Source: Torymus aiolomorphi
Taxonomy: Eukaryota > Arthropoda > Insecta > Hymenoptera > Torymidae
NCBI GenBank assembly: GCA_036365515.1
Contig: CM070874.1
Span: forward strand, 186,001 to 250,000
DNA: 64,000 nt
Reading direction: 5' to 3'
This document shows, one piece after another, positions 38,713 through 50,692 of the stretch. The position numbers and the translations under genes are program-made. The stretch's first letter is position 1; the number at the start of each line of letters is the position of its first letter. Under the pieces are notes generated by a model. It did no database searches. It saw only the letters and a list, made by a program, of their open reading frames with translations, and was not told where the DNA came from.

Positions 38713-39107
38713 ACCTCGTTATTTAGGGGTCTCTTTGTTGGACTTTTTAATTAAAAAAAATACAAATAATAACTAACCTCTATCATTTATAAATTATGAA
38801 ATAATTTACTATTTATAATTTTGTAAGGACATAACCTGACTTGTATTATTTCTAAAGCTTATTAGTGCATTTTTAATACTTTAGGAATGTGTTTTTGTGT
38901 ACATTATTTTATATTATATATATTAAATAATCAATACGAAGCTTCTGGCCATTTATTAGTTTGACAAATAAAATTAGAAAATCTCATAAAAATTCTAACC
39001 AGAAAAAAGGCATTAAATGCCCAATTTCAATAGAATATTATTACACTATTTAAACTAGTCATAAATTAGTTTTCTGGCCAGTTATATTGGTGCGATTTCT
39101 ACCAGGG
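38713..39107. other. Right non-coding end of the EnSpm-like element
   Basis: AT-rich leader of the transposase gene plus the terminal inverted repeat, with TGGCCA words in inverted arrangement relative to the left end. Confidence 0.4.
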
Positions 39108-39290
39108 TTGGTACATCTTTTATTGACGTGAAATTTTTTTTTATATTAAAATCAAAATTTTTATTTCTCCAATAAATTTTTTGATTGTACTATTTCTATT
39201 GAAACCCATTTGATAACTGTTATTAACTGTATTGTACTTTACATTTGAAAAACCAACTGTAAATTTGTTAAAATAATAAGCTTCGTTTAC

Positions 39291-39827
39291 CTATAAAAAA
39301 AATATTATATTTGAATATAATATGATTACATAAATACCAATATTTTAATATTTCTCATTATTTAACTTATTACTAAATAGTAAAATTACAACGCGATTCG
39401 CGCGTTAGTGTTTTGAGGTTATGAATAATATTTTTCGTTAAATTTTATTCATTAGTATAATCTAATTTATGATTGAAATAAATTGTAGTAATTTGTCGAT
39501 TTAGGAAAAGAATATACAATGTTATAATATAGTTGAAAACGGTATCAATTAGGAAGACTATTAGAAAACGTATCAAATCAATAATCATTTTTTGTTTTAA
39601 TTAATTTTGCTAATTTTAAATATAAAATTAAAATTATGACAAAAGTAAAGAAAATGGAAAAATTTAAAAGCTTCAGAATTGGTACAGTTCATAAACATAT
39701 TATGAGATGGTAACATCTTTTACTAATCCGACAAATTAAAAAAGAGATATAGGAATTTATAATTTTCTTGAAATCACATTCATTTTATAATATATTACAA
39801 ACATTATTTAAAATAATAATAACTTAC
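39291..39827 (-). other. Intron of the RPA70-like gene
   Basis: Starts with GTAAGT at 39827 and ends TTTTTTATAG at 39291. AT-rich, with nothing else recognised. Confidence 0.6.
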
Positions 39828-40184
39828 TTTTATGACGTTGTAAAATCGATTACAATCTCGATTGTATCCTATTATACATTTTATAATTCCGGTATCATCC
39901 AACAAATTAATAAAAAACAAACATCCATTATTGAATTCCTTTTTATTAGATTTGAATATAACTTTGGCTAAAATTAATGTACTGTAAAGTAAATAACAAT
40001 TACTTATTTCATTGAAAGTTTATATTTATGTTTTAGAAAATTAAAATATAATAACTCACGATTTTTGATTGTATTTAATGATTGTATTTTAGATAAATTT
40101 TCCATTTTTCTGAAAATAATTTTGATAATTAAATAAATGTTTATTTTATTACGATTGGATACTCATTGCTCGAAAAAAATTGTA

Positions 40185-41347
40185 TTTACCCTTATAAAAA
40201 TATCCTATAGAAAATCCTGTAGGAAATGCTATAGAAAATCCTGTAGGCATTCCGTAGAAATCCTATAGGAATCCTATATGAAATTCTATATAAGAAGTTC
40301 TATAGGAAATCCTATGTGAATTTCGCGCTTTTCCTGTAGGAAATCCTATAGGAAATCCTATAGGAAATTCTGTAGGTAATTCTGTAGGAAAAACTGTAGA
40401 CAATTTTACATGGAAAATTCTGCAGGGAATTCTGGAGTATTTTCGTGAAAACAGTTTATAGAGGTTTAGCATCTTATTAAGCGCTGTAACATCGCACAGC
40501 AGAATCAGTGGCAAACAGTCCTAGATAAGGAGTTGCACCTAGGGACTACCGTGCACGACTGCCGGCGCTTGCCGATTAAGCCCAATGAGCTCAGATATCA
40601 AAATCAAGGTAATCCTTGTCATATTGACTCTCCGTAGTCGTTCAAACGGTTGAATCTCATGGCTTTACATACCCTCGCGGTTCCAATGTGTTTATGAGAG
40701 TCCCGACTGCTGCGCTGCGCTGCGGCATGCGGTAGAAGCTTGCTTCTCCAGAGCCTCGTTTATGTATGTTCGCTGCTATGCCGCTATGGGGCGCAACAGT
40801 CGGGACTCTCATAAACACATTGGAACCGCGAGGGTATGTAAAGCCGTGAGATTCAACCGTTTGAACGACTTTACGGAGAGTCAATGTGACAAGGATTACC
40901 TTGATTTTGATATCTAAGCTCATTGGGCTTAATTGGTAAGCGCCGGCAGTCGGGCACGGCAGTCCCTAGGTGCAACTCCTTACCTAGGACTGTTTGCCAC
41001 TGATTTTGCTGTGCGATGTTACAGCGCTAAATAAGATGCTAAACCTCTATAAACTGTTTTCACGAAAATACTCCAGAATTCCCTGCAGGATTTTCCATGT
41101 AAAATTGTCTGGAGTTTTTTCTACAGAATTACCTACAGAATTTCCTATAGGATTTCCTATAGGATTTCCTACAGGAAAAGCGCGAAATTCACATAGGATT
41201 TCCTATAGAACTTCCTATATAGAATTTCGTATAGGACTGCCTATAGAGTATCCTATAGGATTCCTATAGGATTTCTACGGAATGCCTACAGGATTTTCTA
41301 TAGCATTTCCTACAGGATTTTCTATAGGATATTTTTATAAGGGTAAA
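40185..41347. mobile_element. 1.16-kb palindromic element with CCTATAGGA arrays
   Basis: The left arm (from TTTACCCTTATAAAAATATC) and right arm (ending GGATATTTTTATAAGGGTAAA) are inverted copies of about 520 bp with a centre at about 40716-40790. Each arm's outer third is an array of about 12-bp units built on TCCTATAGGA. The inner parts hold GTTCAAACGGTTGAATCTCA, CGCGGTTCCAATGTGTTTAT and GAGAGTCCCGACTG. Two mirrored open frames (about 83-91 codons) arise from the array and are not considered genes. Confidence 0.75.
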
Positions 41348-43364
41348 ATCCAAGATATAAATGATATTTTTATAAGGAAATTGTTATATAAGACAACAGA
41401 TGCCAATCAATGGGAAATTAGATTCCTTAAACTAATTTATCGATTCCTTGTATTAAATTTAAAATATTAAAAAAAATTTGAGAAAAGTCATGATAATGCA
41501 GAATATAAATAGTTTTAATCTGCAAAAATTTGAATTTATTTATATCAAATTGCAAACAAAAGTATTGTTAAACGTATTTCGCGGAATTTGATTGGCCAAC
41601 GTGTGTAGAAAATTTAATGTGTAGATGAAGCGCACTGTAAATTAACCTCAATAAAAAACAAAAGCGAGTAAACAAGATACACGCGTCATTTACATGTTCT
41701 AGTATATATAAAGCCGTTCCATAGAACACGTAAAAAATAACATACAGACTCAGCATTTCCACCAAAATTCAAAAAATTGAAGCAATTATTTCTCTAATTA
41801 TCATATAACAAAAAAATATGAAAAACAAAAATTTTGAATATTAAATATATCGAAAAGTAATCGTACAAGTTTGATAAACATTCACATACATAATATATCT
41901 ATATGACGTACGAAATTGTCTATAAATCTGGATCTGATTCGTAGAACCATTCTCAAGAAATTACGATTTGAAAAAGAAGATAAAAAAATTTTAACATCAA
42001 ATATCTTTGAAATTTATGGACCAATAATTAATCACAAAAAAAGAGACAGAAAGTTATCAAAAATCTACCTATAGAAGCAATTTTGAAGCGATTAAGACAA
42101 TTTTATTCCCGTAAAATGTCGTTACAGAAAAATGTTTTTTTAATTTTTTAATTTTTTTTTTTAAAAGTAAACAAAAGAATAAATTAAAATTTTCGTAGAT
42201 TATAGCTATTTATATTATTCATTATCATGATTTTTCTCAAAATAATTTACCATTTACTTTTGGAAAATTTAAAAGAAAAAACACGTTTTTATTATTAACG
42301 AAAGAACCGTGATAGATAGAGAATTTTTGATACATGAAATTTCAAACAATATTGTGCCGGATAAAAAAAAGAAAAATTCAAAATCGTTTTTTGGTTATAA
42401 AAAAAAAATTGATAAAATAAAAAATTAGGTTATGATCTCCCTATTCTCCTCCGAAACCAAGAGAATAAGCTTTGTCCGATATAAATAGGTAGATCGGTTA
42501 AAAAGTTATCGCATGTATACACACACATACACATACGACACGAAAATTGTGCTTCATCCTAGATGAAGATTTGTAATATTTTTATCATAAAAACAACGGA
42601 TTTTAGTAACAAAAGTATTAAAACATGTTTTTGAACATTTTTTGTTTCAAAAATTGTTTTCACAGTTACAAAGCCTTTTCTTTGAAAAAGCAACAAAATA
42701 ATGAAAAATATGGGTATACTGAATGATACGAGTATATTGATAGTAGAGGTCTACATAATAAGAGAAAGAGAAATACAGGGCAGTCTAGTTTAAATTGAAA
42801 AGGATAACAATAACAGTATATGGTAATACCTCCTATAGGTGTGTATGAACATATTTATGTGCTTTACATTTATTTCAATGAAGAGCACACCATTAGATTC
42901 AGGAACACTAATATAGTGTCTTACCCTATATGAAGCTCTGTCATGAATTTATAAATCTCATGAAAATAACAATAGAATCATCCAAAAGAAATATAAGTAT
43001 AGTATTTACATATATGAAAAGATTGTCAAACGTGTTTTTCCATAAAAATAATGAGAATTTATTTAATTAAATAAAAATCGTAATGCCGGTAAGTAGGAAT
43101 CTTCAGTTGATTTACTTTTCAAACGAATATGACTAACAAAAATGCTAATAGAATAACACAACAAATTTTATGAATATAGAGTTTACGTGTACAACGCAAT
43201 TGACAACCATCTTTTTACAAATAAACGTTTTCATCTTGATTTATATATTGAAATTAGAATTTCAAATAACCTTAAAAAATCGTATCTGGATAATCATATA
43301 TCTACATTGAAATTAAATATAATTAATAAAATTTAATTATAAAATATATATTTTATAGGGTGTC
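41348..43364. other. AT-rich region with a degraded Helentron-like copy
   Basis: 41930-42690 retains family words in plus orientation (AATTACGATTTGAAAAAGAA, ATTCAAAATCGTTTTTTGGT, GAGAATAAGCTTTGTCCGAT, a short ACACAC tract, and TCACAGTTACAAAGCC near the 3' end). The hairpin is degenerate. 42700-43364 is AT-rich with no gene seen. Confidence 0.4.
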
Positions 43365-43742
43365 CCATTTTAAAACCACCAGGCAAATATCTCCAAAACT
43401 AAGGGAGATGGAAAAAAACTTTTAATACAAAAGTTGTAGGGTTCAGAGGGGCCCAACTGATCGTGACCTTGGTTATGACCTTGAGGTCAATGATCAAGGT
43501 CATTTGAAGGTCAAATCGATTTTTTCAAATGGGAACCCCCACTTTTGACCTCGTAAATGGAAAGAGCGGAAAATTTTACGTTCAGATATGTCCTTGAGTC
43601 AAGGTCATGGTCATGGTCATGGTCATGTTTAAAATCAAAATCAATCAACGCATCAAAACATTCCCATAATTAGGCATACGAGACAAATTTTTAAATACAA
43701 AAGTTGTAGGGTTCAGAGGGGCCCAACTGATCGTAACCTTGT
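43365..43742. repeat. AGGTCA-rich repeat with internal direct duplication
   Basis: Starts GGTGTCCCATTTTAAAACCACC. ACAAAAGTTGTAGGGTTCAG followed by AGGGGCCCAACTGATCGT occurs at about 43430 and again at about 43700. Between them are many AAGGTCA/TGACCT words (43450-43560) and four TGGTCA units at 43606-43629. Non-coding. Confidence 0.65.
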
Positions 43743-44940
43743 ATATATATATATATATATACGTTGATTCCATTTACATAAAAATTTGATATTTGATGAA
43801 GAAATCTACCACAAATATGACATCTTTTATTTGTTTCTTCATGCTCATCATTGTGGCAGTCGCCAATTATTTTCTTGTCATTTTTATAAATTATTGACTA
43901 TCGGAAATAATAAATAAATTCATTAATTTTTTTTATTCATATTAATTCTATTGGAAATGGAAAATGTATATAAATGTAAATAAGTATAAATATTCATCAG
44001 ATTTTGAAGTAACCTATTGCAAAATTTTGTTAAAATATAAACGGAATTTTTTGCATAACTATATGATAAACATGTTTTCTCATAAAACTCAATATTAAAT
44101 GCTAGAAATAGAAGATATTGAAAACTTTTTTCTCAATTTACATAAGTAAAAGAAAAAAATTTAATTGAGTTACTTTTATAGTAAAATCTACCTATCCTTT
44201 AATTTTGAGTTAATTCTTAACGAAAAATGTAAGGTCTGCATTACTACCTTAAATAGATAGATAAAAGAATTTTTATGAAATAATTATGTAAATACTTACA
44301 TATCCATTTTTTTTAAACAAATATTAAGTCGTTATTCTCTTCTTCTATTATATTGCGTTCCATATTATCATAAATATCAGGATAATCGTTACTAAGAAAT
44401 TTAAATGAATTAAGACAATTAGTGGTAATCTTTTATATTATTTTTCTGTAGTGATTATCTTTATTTTAAAAGAACCTATCTTAATATATAATAAATTATA
44501 GAAACAAGTTATATTTAAGATATTATATAGGCTGATAAAATATAAAATCGGTCTGTGTCTCGCTTTGCTAGTGTAAAAAGTCACACCAGCTAAATAATCG
44601 ACTTACGCACTAGTTTCGAATGGCATTTTACATCACGAGCGCAGAAAAATCATATCAAAGTTGTAATTTTGAGGTTAGAGTGGTATAAAAACCGATTATT
44701 CAAATCTAATATAAGAAACGTTATTTACTAAACCATTTTTTTTTTCAAAGTAAAGTTATTCAGCATCGGTTAGAAGTTATAATGGACTCTCAATATGGCT
44801 ATTAATATGAGCATCATAAGGCAGGAGAACTTTAAGAAAATAGCAACTTTGACAAAACTCAACAGGTGAATTACAATGGGCAACCTTAAGTGAAGGACTT
44901 ACTGATACGCGCATATTGACAGCTTCATCTTCCAGATTAT
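43743..44940. other. AT-rich spacer
   Basis: Short AT tract at 43743-43760, and a small piece shared with 14225 (ATTGGAAATGGAAAATGTAT) at 43950. No gene seen. Confidence 0.4.
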
Positions 44941-45190
44941 AAATGGAACGTGATCTAGTCTGTAATTATTTTACTGCGGGAGAGCGCCGCGAAGCCGTTG
45001 CTCGCCGCTCGCCACATTCTCATTCTCTCGAGAGACTTTGTTTAGAGCGGAGTACTCATCATACCTTTATTGTATTGAATCTAAATTCTATTTCAGATTG
45101 TATTCAGAGTGCTTATAATAAAGATTAATTTTGTGTACTTGTTAGTGTTTTTATTGTACGAGCCACCATCAAACTTCCACAACAATCCAA

Positions 45191-45206
45191 CAGGTTATCG
45201 GCCCAG
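45191..45206 (+). other. Copia-type primer binding site (initiator tRNA-Met internal half)
   Basis: CAGGTTATCGGCCCAG closely resembles the site used by Drosophila copia, which primes from an internal tRNA-iMet fragment. Confidence 0.6.
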
Positions 45207-45774
45207 CTCACGCTTTTGTTGAAGGTGGACGTGCTCCAGGAAGAGGTCAGAGTTCCAGAGAACTTCCGAAAAGTCTTTTTTAACAGAGAGGTTTTGAGGG
45301 GCCAGTTTACGAGTTCCAGAGTCAGTATAACAGTTTTTTTAAGAGTGTGCCAGAGAAAAACACCGCGTCGGGCATAAAAGAAAGTTCGCGAGTGAAACTG
45401 CTTACTGTCAACGGGAGTGTTTTCAGTTAAAAAATTCAGGAATCAGAGACTACTCACGAATGTAAAAAAAAATGTTCAGAGAAGGAAAAGTGCGCGACGA
45501 TAGAAACATAAAGATCTGATTGCATGCATATAGAGAGAATTCAAGAGTGAAATTACCTGCCGGTGATAAGTTTTCTAGCGTGTGTGCGATCACCCCCACC
45601 CATTAGTAACGATGAAATCAACGTGCGACTAATCGGTTTGGGAGGGAGCACATGAGTACAGGATGCATTAGGGCAAAAGGATCGGAATATTAATTTGATG
45701 TGTGATTAATATTCATGTGTGTATAAATAGAGTAAAGAGTAAATGTTTGGCAGGCTCAGAGCAAATTCAGAGAA

Positions 45775-46900
45775 ATGGACGGAGACAAGGTAATCACCGA
45801 AGTAACAACAGAGAAAAAGGGTGAAACAACAATTAAAAGGAAATATTCAGAGTCAAGTGATCAGAGTTCAGAGAAATCATCAGGTAAACTGAAACCAACA
45901 AATTCAAATATGTTTTTAACACACACATACAAAAATAAAATTATCTATAAAATAAATAACAGAGAAAAGAGCAGATTATATTTTACATATATGCCCTCTC
46001 TTCAATAATAAAATAAAATTCCAGAGTCAAAATCAGAGAATGTTAAAGAGGTCGACTTGGAACTGGCACTGCACTTTCTCACCGGTGCCATAAGTAATAA
46101 CACCGATGCAATGAAAAAACAGCAGGAGAAGACATCAGAGCTGCTAGCAAGCCTAGCTGACAATCTCCAAAAGAAGGAAGAAGAACAGCTGCGGGTCAGC
46201 ATGACTTGCTTGACCGAGACGAAAACTCTTCCAGAGCAATTAAAGGAGATAAATAATTCAGAGAACACAAATCAAATAAATATAACAATGGCAAAATTAA
46301 AAAAAAAGTAGAATCAAACCATGGTAAAATTCACATGAAAAGGAATTTTACCTTAAATAACAAAAATTATCTAAATGTATGGTTAGATCAGTTGCACTCA
46401 GAGTTATCAGAGTATGAATTTATAGAGTATATAAAGAATCAAAATAAATTCAGAGATGACATGACGCATATAATCGTGAGACAGAAACTGTACAAAATTA
46501 AACAGAGTAATAAAGAGAAAATAATAGAATTTTGTTATCGGTTTAATGATATAATTAAAGAGTATGACACCTGTAATACGAAAATACCATTATCAGAAGA
46601 AAAACTAAGAGCCGCCTTTTATAATGCAGTGTGTGACACTATCATTCGGACAAAAGCCATTCGGGCTTAGAGATGACGAAAGAAGATATGATTAATTGCT
46701 CATTACAGGTGAAAGCACAGACTCAAACAGATCTAGAGGTCAAAATTAACCAGAGTCAACAAAGACATCAGAGTCACCAAAGCCATCAGAGCAGCGAGAG
46801 CGATAAGGGTACCATAGATTGGTTCAACAAATGCCACAGATGCAACAAATTTGCCGGACACTGGGCTTCAGAGTGTCCCTTAGTCAAGTTTAACTCTTGA
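45775..46900 (+). pseudogene. Copia gag, interrupted
   Basis: Starts MDGDKVITEVTTEKKGETTI. An intron-like AT-rich stretch (45885-46021, AG|GTAAAC to TTCCAG) follows, then 46057-46311 (DAMKKQQEKTSELLASLADN), a stop region, and 46335-46670 (NYLNVWLDQLHSELSEYEFI, typical of the copia gag N-terminal domain). 46673-46900 ends with the zinc knuckle CHRCNKFAGHWASECP (CX2CX4HX4C). The gag protein packages retrotransposon RNA. Multiple stops show decay. Confidence 0.65.
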
Positions 46901-47149
46901 TATTGTTATGTATGGAACGAGGTGAGGGGAAAGAAAGGAGACTCGTGTCCCAACAAAGCTCAAAGGTATAATAATCAGAGTAATCTCAATAATAATAAAG
47001 GTAAAGGCAAAGGCAGATGTTTGTTCAGAGACAAAAATAGCCATAGAGGGAAAAATAACCGACACACCCCATATGACAGATCAAGAGATCAGAGAACAGA
47101 GAAAATCAAGCAAATACAAATTTAACAGGTAAGTTCAGAATTAGCTTCA

Positions 47150-47420
47150 GACACTGTGAAGATTCAACTTCCACATGCGGATACATAATAAAGTTTTACG
47201 GAGACACAATAACCTGGAGAAGCCACAAAGTTAGATAACTCTATCAACCTTTCAGGCTGAATATCTGGCAATGAGCGAATCATGCCAGGAGGTGATCTCG
47301 CTATATAAGGCAATCAGAAATATTACAGGAAAACTCTCATATCCTATAACTTTGTGGTGCGACAACATGTCCGCTTTGAAATGCACTCAGATTGATGGAT
47401 GACACAAGTTAAAAATTTTC
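47150..47420 (+). pseudogene. Copia RNase H relic
   Basis: Frames contain STCGYIIKFYGDTITWRSHK, then TFQAEYLAMSESCQEVISLY, ITLWCDNMSALKCTQ. This is the C-terminal RNase H domain of copia polyprotein. Frameshifts and stops are present. Confidence 0.7.
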
Positions 47421-47800
47421 AACGTAAGTGTTTCAGAAATTCACACAAAACTCAGAGAAAGAGAAATCAGAAAAAGAATCTTACTCATAAATCAGAGAAC
47501 AAATATTGTAAATTATATTTGAAATATTCAGAGTCGAAGAAATTTTCTTATCTGTTTCAGACTCCAATAACTTTACAGAGGCAACATGAAGGGAGGGATT
47601 GTTGGCGATATAGGGCCTTCGCAAAGCACTGAGGAAAGCACAGATATAAAGATCAAGAATAATATGGGTTAGTATATCTATATATACGAGGAATAGCGAG
47701 ATACACGAGGAATAAGACTCTTGTTGTTAGAAAAATGTTTTGCAAAATAAACAATAAGAATAAAAATATTTATTACGATTAAAAATGCGTATTAGTATTC

Positions 47801-48459
47801 AATACAATCATTTGAATTAAATATATATCAAGTTTCTAAAACGAACGAAAAAATACTAATCACCGCAGATTCGTTAAAAAATAAAATGCTTTTACTATCG
47901 TTTAATATGTAGAAAAATAAAACTAGTAAATATTTTGTTATTCCATTTTTACATTAAAAGCATGTCAAATAAATTAAAATGAATAAAATTAACTTGCGTA
48001 AAAAATATTTAGTAAAATTTATTCAATCTGACGAAAATCTTCAAACGATTTTTGGATTGTAACCATACTCGTACCTATTGTTAATCTACTTATTAAATAT
48101 CCGCTAGTAAACTGAACCCGCGTTATATTTGACAACGAAATAGGTTAAGTAGAACAATCCTGTGATTTGGCGCACTTAAGCTTGTAAACATCGTATGAGG
48201 TGCAGTAAAACCATATATAGGCAAGTTTTAACTTATATGATTTTCTATTTTTGTAAGTTAATGTAATAATTATACCTTTATGTAATAATTAATACAAAAG
48301 ATTACATCGTAAATCAATGAGTTTTATTTAAATATTTAATTATATTTAAGGTTGCAAATTAACTAATTTTGTTTTTTTTTCATCACATATCAAACACAGA
48401 GGGGTGCTCCAGGGGTGCATGTAGGGTGTGTGTCACCCTCTCTACGTTCGGAATTAAAT
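47801..48459. other. AT-rich spacer
   Basis: No gene or repeat recognised. Confidence 0.4.
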
Positions 48460-48632
48460 TAGAGGGGGGCACTGTAACGTGGCATTTACAAACGTTACAG
48501 ACGTGCGGGTAAAGCGCACAAACGTATGACTGGGTCCAGGTGAGAGAGCATGTAAGCTCACGCGGAAGCGAGCGACAGGAGACGAATGGACACACAGCAT
48601 TAAGTAAACGCTATAGAGAGAATCGCGTAGAC

Positions 48633-48698
<66 letters not shown>

Positions 48699-49430
48699 AG
48701 CGGAGGGCAGCGGAGACCGAAGAGCGACACTTGACTGACAGGCCCGAGAGCGGTCGAAGAGTGACGAGGAGAGATGAAGCGAAAGCGCCGAGGCACGCAG
48801 ATAGAAATCTAAACCAGCGCTGGCTCTGTCTCATCGACCACCTGCGAGGTAGCATCGTACCCCCGAGCTCTAGCACCGCTACGCACGCGGACGCCTGGGG
48901 AGAGAGAGACGGCCAATGTCCAGCCGTACTCGCCTGGTCCACGGTCGTCTTACGCCTGAACGTCCAAGACTCGCCGTCCCGTATCGCCCAGCGCTGTCAA
49001 GGAGCGGAAGAGTGAGTCCACCCATTTCTTCTGGAGCAATCGTCGAGGCAGCCAGCTTGCATCGCTGACCTCGTCGACCAAAGCTCTCTCTTCTCGAGCG
49101 TTACCGATCGGGCGGGGAAAGAAGCACCGCACCGCTCGGGAGGCGTGTGCCGTAGAGACGATTAGGACTGGCTCGATATTCGACTCAGTCTGATTTCATT
49201 TATTATCTCCCGTGCCTTACTACTTACTACTTTGCATGCTTATCCTATTCCCAGACAGAACAGGACCAAGACCTCATCACCGAGAGCTGCTGCTGGCCGG
49301 AAAGGCAACAGGGGAAGAACCCAAACCGAGGAACCTCTGTTCCTTTTGTAACTCTGTACGCGGGAGTAGGCTCCGACGGGGCGGAGCACACCGAATACTC
49401 GATTCCCCACGCACAAAGATTACACGATAA
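48460..49430 (+). mobile_element. GC-rich LTR-like block with (GA)n
   Basis: GAGGGGGGCAC followed by TGTAACGTGGCATTT (48475) mimics a polypurine tract and LTR start. A (GA)n tract at 48637-48696 and GC-rich sequence to about 49140 follow, then GTAACTCTGTACGCGG. The 3' limit is not defined. Several open frames are present but none resembles a protein family. The arrangement parallels 29835-31087. Confidence 0.3.
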
Positions 49431-50035
49431 ATCTCATAGTCAGTAATATTTATGCGGTAAAAAATAGAAATCACTAAATTTCCTAAAAACATTTCAATCC
49501 AAGCCCTACCCCAACATTAAATTTAACGATCACTCGAAAAAAAAGCCAAAAACATGAATTATTATTATAATATAATCACTGTAATCAGCTTAAACCTTAC
49601 CTTCTCTTTCTTTCTCTCTCTCTCTGTCTCTCTCTCTGTCTCTCTCTCTCTGTCTCTCTCTCTGAGGGTTAGACGGGGTTAAACCCAAAGGCGTAAATAA
49701 ATGATCAATCTCTATGTGTGTCTATTTTTCTTATCACTTTGTTCTATTTTTCTTATCACTTCTTCACTTTTCCTTTCTGTTTATATACTTATTAATGATT
49801 AGTTATAGTATTTACGTACGTGTTTATACGACACTGTTGTCATCTGAACTAATAAAATCAGCTGTTATTTATCTGTTGTTTATAAAAAGTATCTTAGCAT
49901 CTATAGAACATCATATGACGATCATGTTAGATGACAACATTATGTTCGATTAACATGTATTTACTTACTCTATCGATCTTTCAAAAACTTAAAGTTTTAT
50001 TACATTTTATTTGAATCAATTCTATTAATAAATGT
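49431..50035. other. AT-rich spacer with a CT-rich tract
   Basis: 49605-49663 is a CTCTCT/GTCTCT tract. No gene seen. Confidence 0.4.
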
Positions 50036-50370
50036 ATCAAGGAGCGCGGGAGCGCTCCGAAGGCAAGTATAGAAGAGCCTTAGGAGTGACCGCGCGATGA
50101 TATACATTGAAATGGATGTACGAGAAAAAAAATCAATGCACTTTACCTATTGCGTTAGTTTCAATATATACATATCCTCTTAATCGAAAGCCATTTCATT
50201 GCTCTACTCAAATCAAAAGATTTTATTTAAAAAGATTATCTCATTTAAAAGATATAGAGAGCTGAATTTTTTTATGTCCACTTTCCGATTCTAAATTTTC
50301 TCCATAGTTTCAGACTCTCATCCGGTGTTGCGACTTCCTGTCACGTGATATTTTATATATATATATATAT
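50036..50370. repeat. Dispersed repeat, inverse of 10151-10480
   Basis: CAAGGAGCGCGGGAGCGCTC then CGAAGGCAAGTATAG at 50039-50074, and TTTCCGATTCTAAATTTTCT to CCTGTCACGTGATATTTTAT at 50283-50357, match the other copy inverted. It ends in a short AT repeat. Confidence 0.55.
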
Positions 50371-50692
50371 GCCTATGTCTCCAGTCTCCCCTATGCTCTA
50401 TTATCTCAACACGTGCGTCACTAATTTAGGTTATGTTTACCATATGACCCATATGTATTGGAAATGTAAACAGGAGTGGTTATTCTGTGTGGTTCTTCTT
50501 TTCGTCTTTTTTGACAATATTATTATTGTTAAATAATTAAAAATTTCTATACGGTTTTACGTAAGTTTTTAAATAATAATACAATGCATAATATGATTAA
50601 TTTTTATCATAATATAACTTTAAGTAATGAAATTCACGGCCACTAATAAAATCACATATTTTTAGAGCTTTAAATAATTTAGAAAATTAATA

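Larger units (their letters stand above)
32624..39107 (-). mobile_element. EnSpm/CMC-like DNA transposon, about 6.5 kb
   Basis: Inverted ends are CCCTAGTAGAAATCGTATCC at the left and CCCTGGTAGAAATCGCACCA read from the right. TT follows or precedes on each side. It carries two minus-strand genes, a transposase (36595-38712) and a DUF4806-type gene (33221-35820). The CACTA-like termini and the NVHNLVHL motif suggest the CMC/EnSpm superfamily; this naming is inference. The insertion lies in an exon of the RPA70-like gene. Confidence 0.7.
44941..47800 (+). mobile_element. Degraded Ty1/copia-like retrotransposon
   Basis: A copia-type primer site at 45191, gag pieces with a zinc knuckle (45775-46900), an RNase H relic (47150-47420), a polypurine tract GAAGGGAGGGAT at 47588-47599 and an LTR start TGTTGGCGATATAGGG at 47600. 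Protease, integrase and most of the reverse transcriptase are deleted. The 5' LTR probably ends CTTCCACA at about 45182 and contains AATAAAG at about 45117, but it does not match the 3' LTR start, so at least one end is rearranged. Confidence 0.65.

Noticed and set aside
40263..41269. Mirrored frames beginning MPLILLCDVTALNKML
   Set aside because: The same palindromic arm read on opposite strands; the second half is the CCTATAGGA array (Phe-Pro-Ile-Gly repeats).
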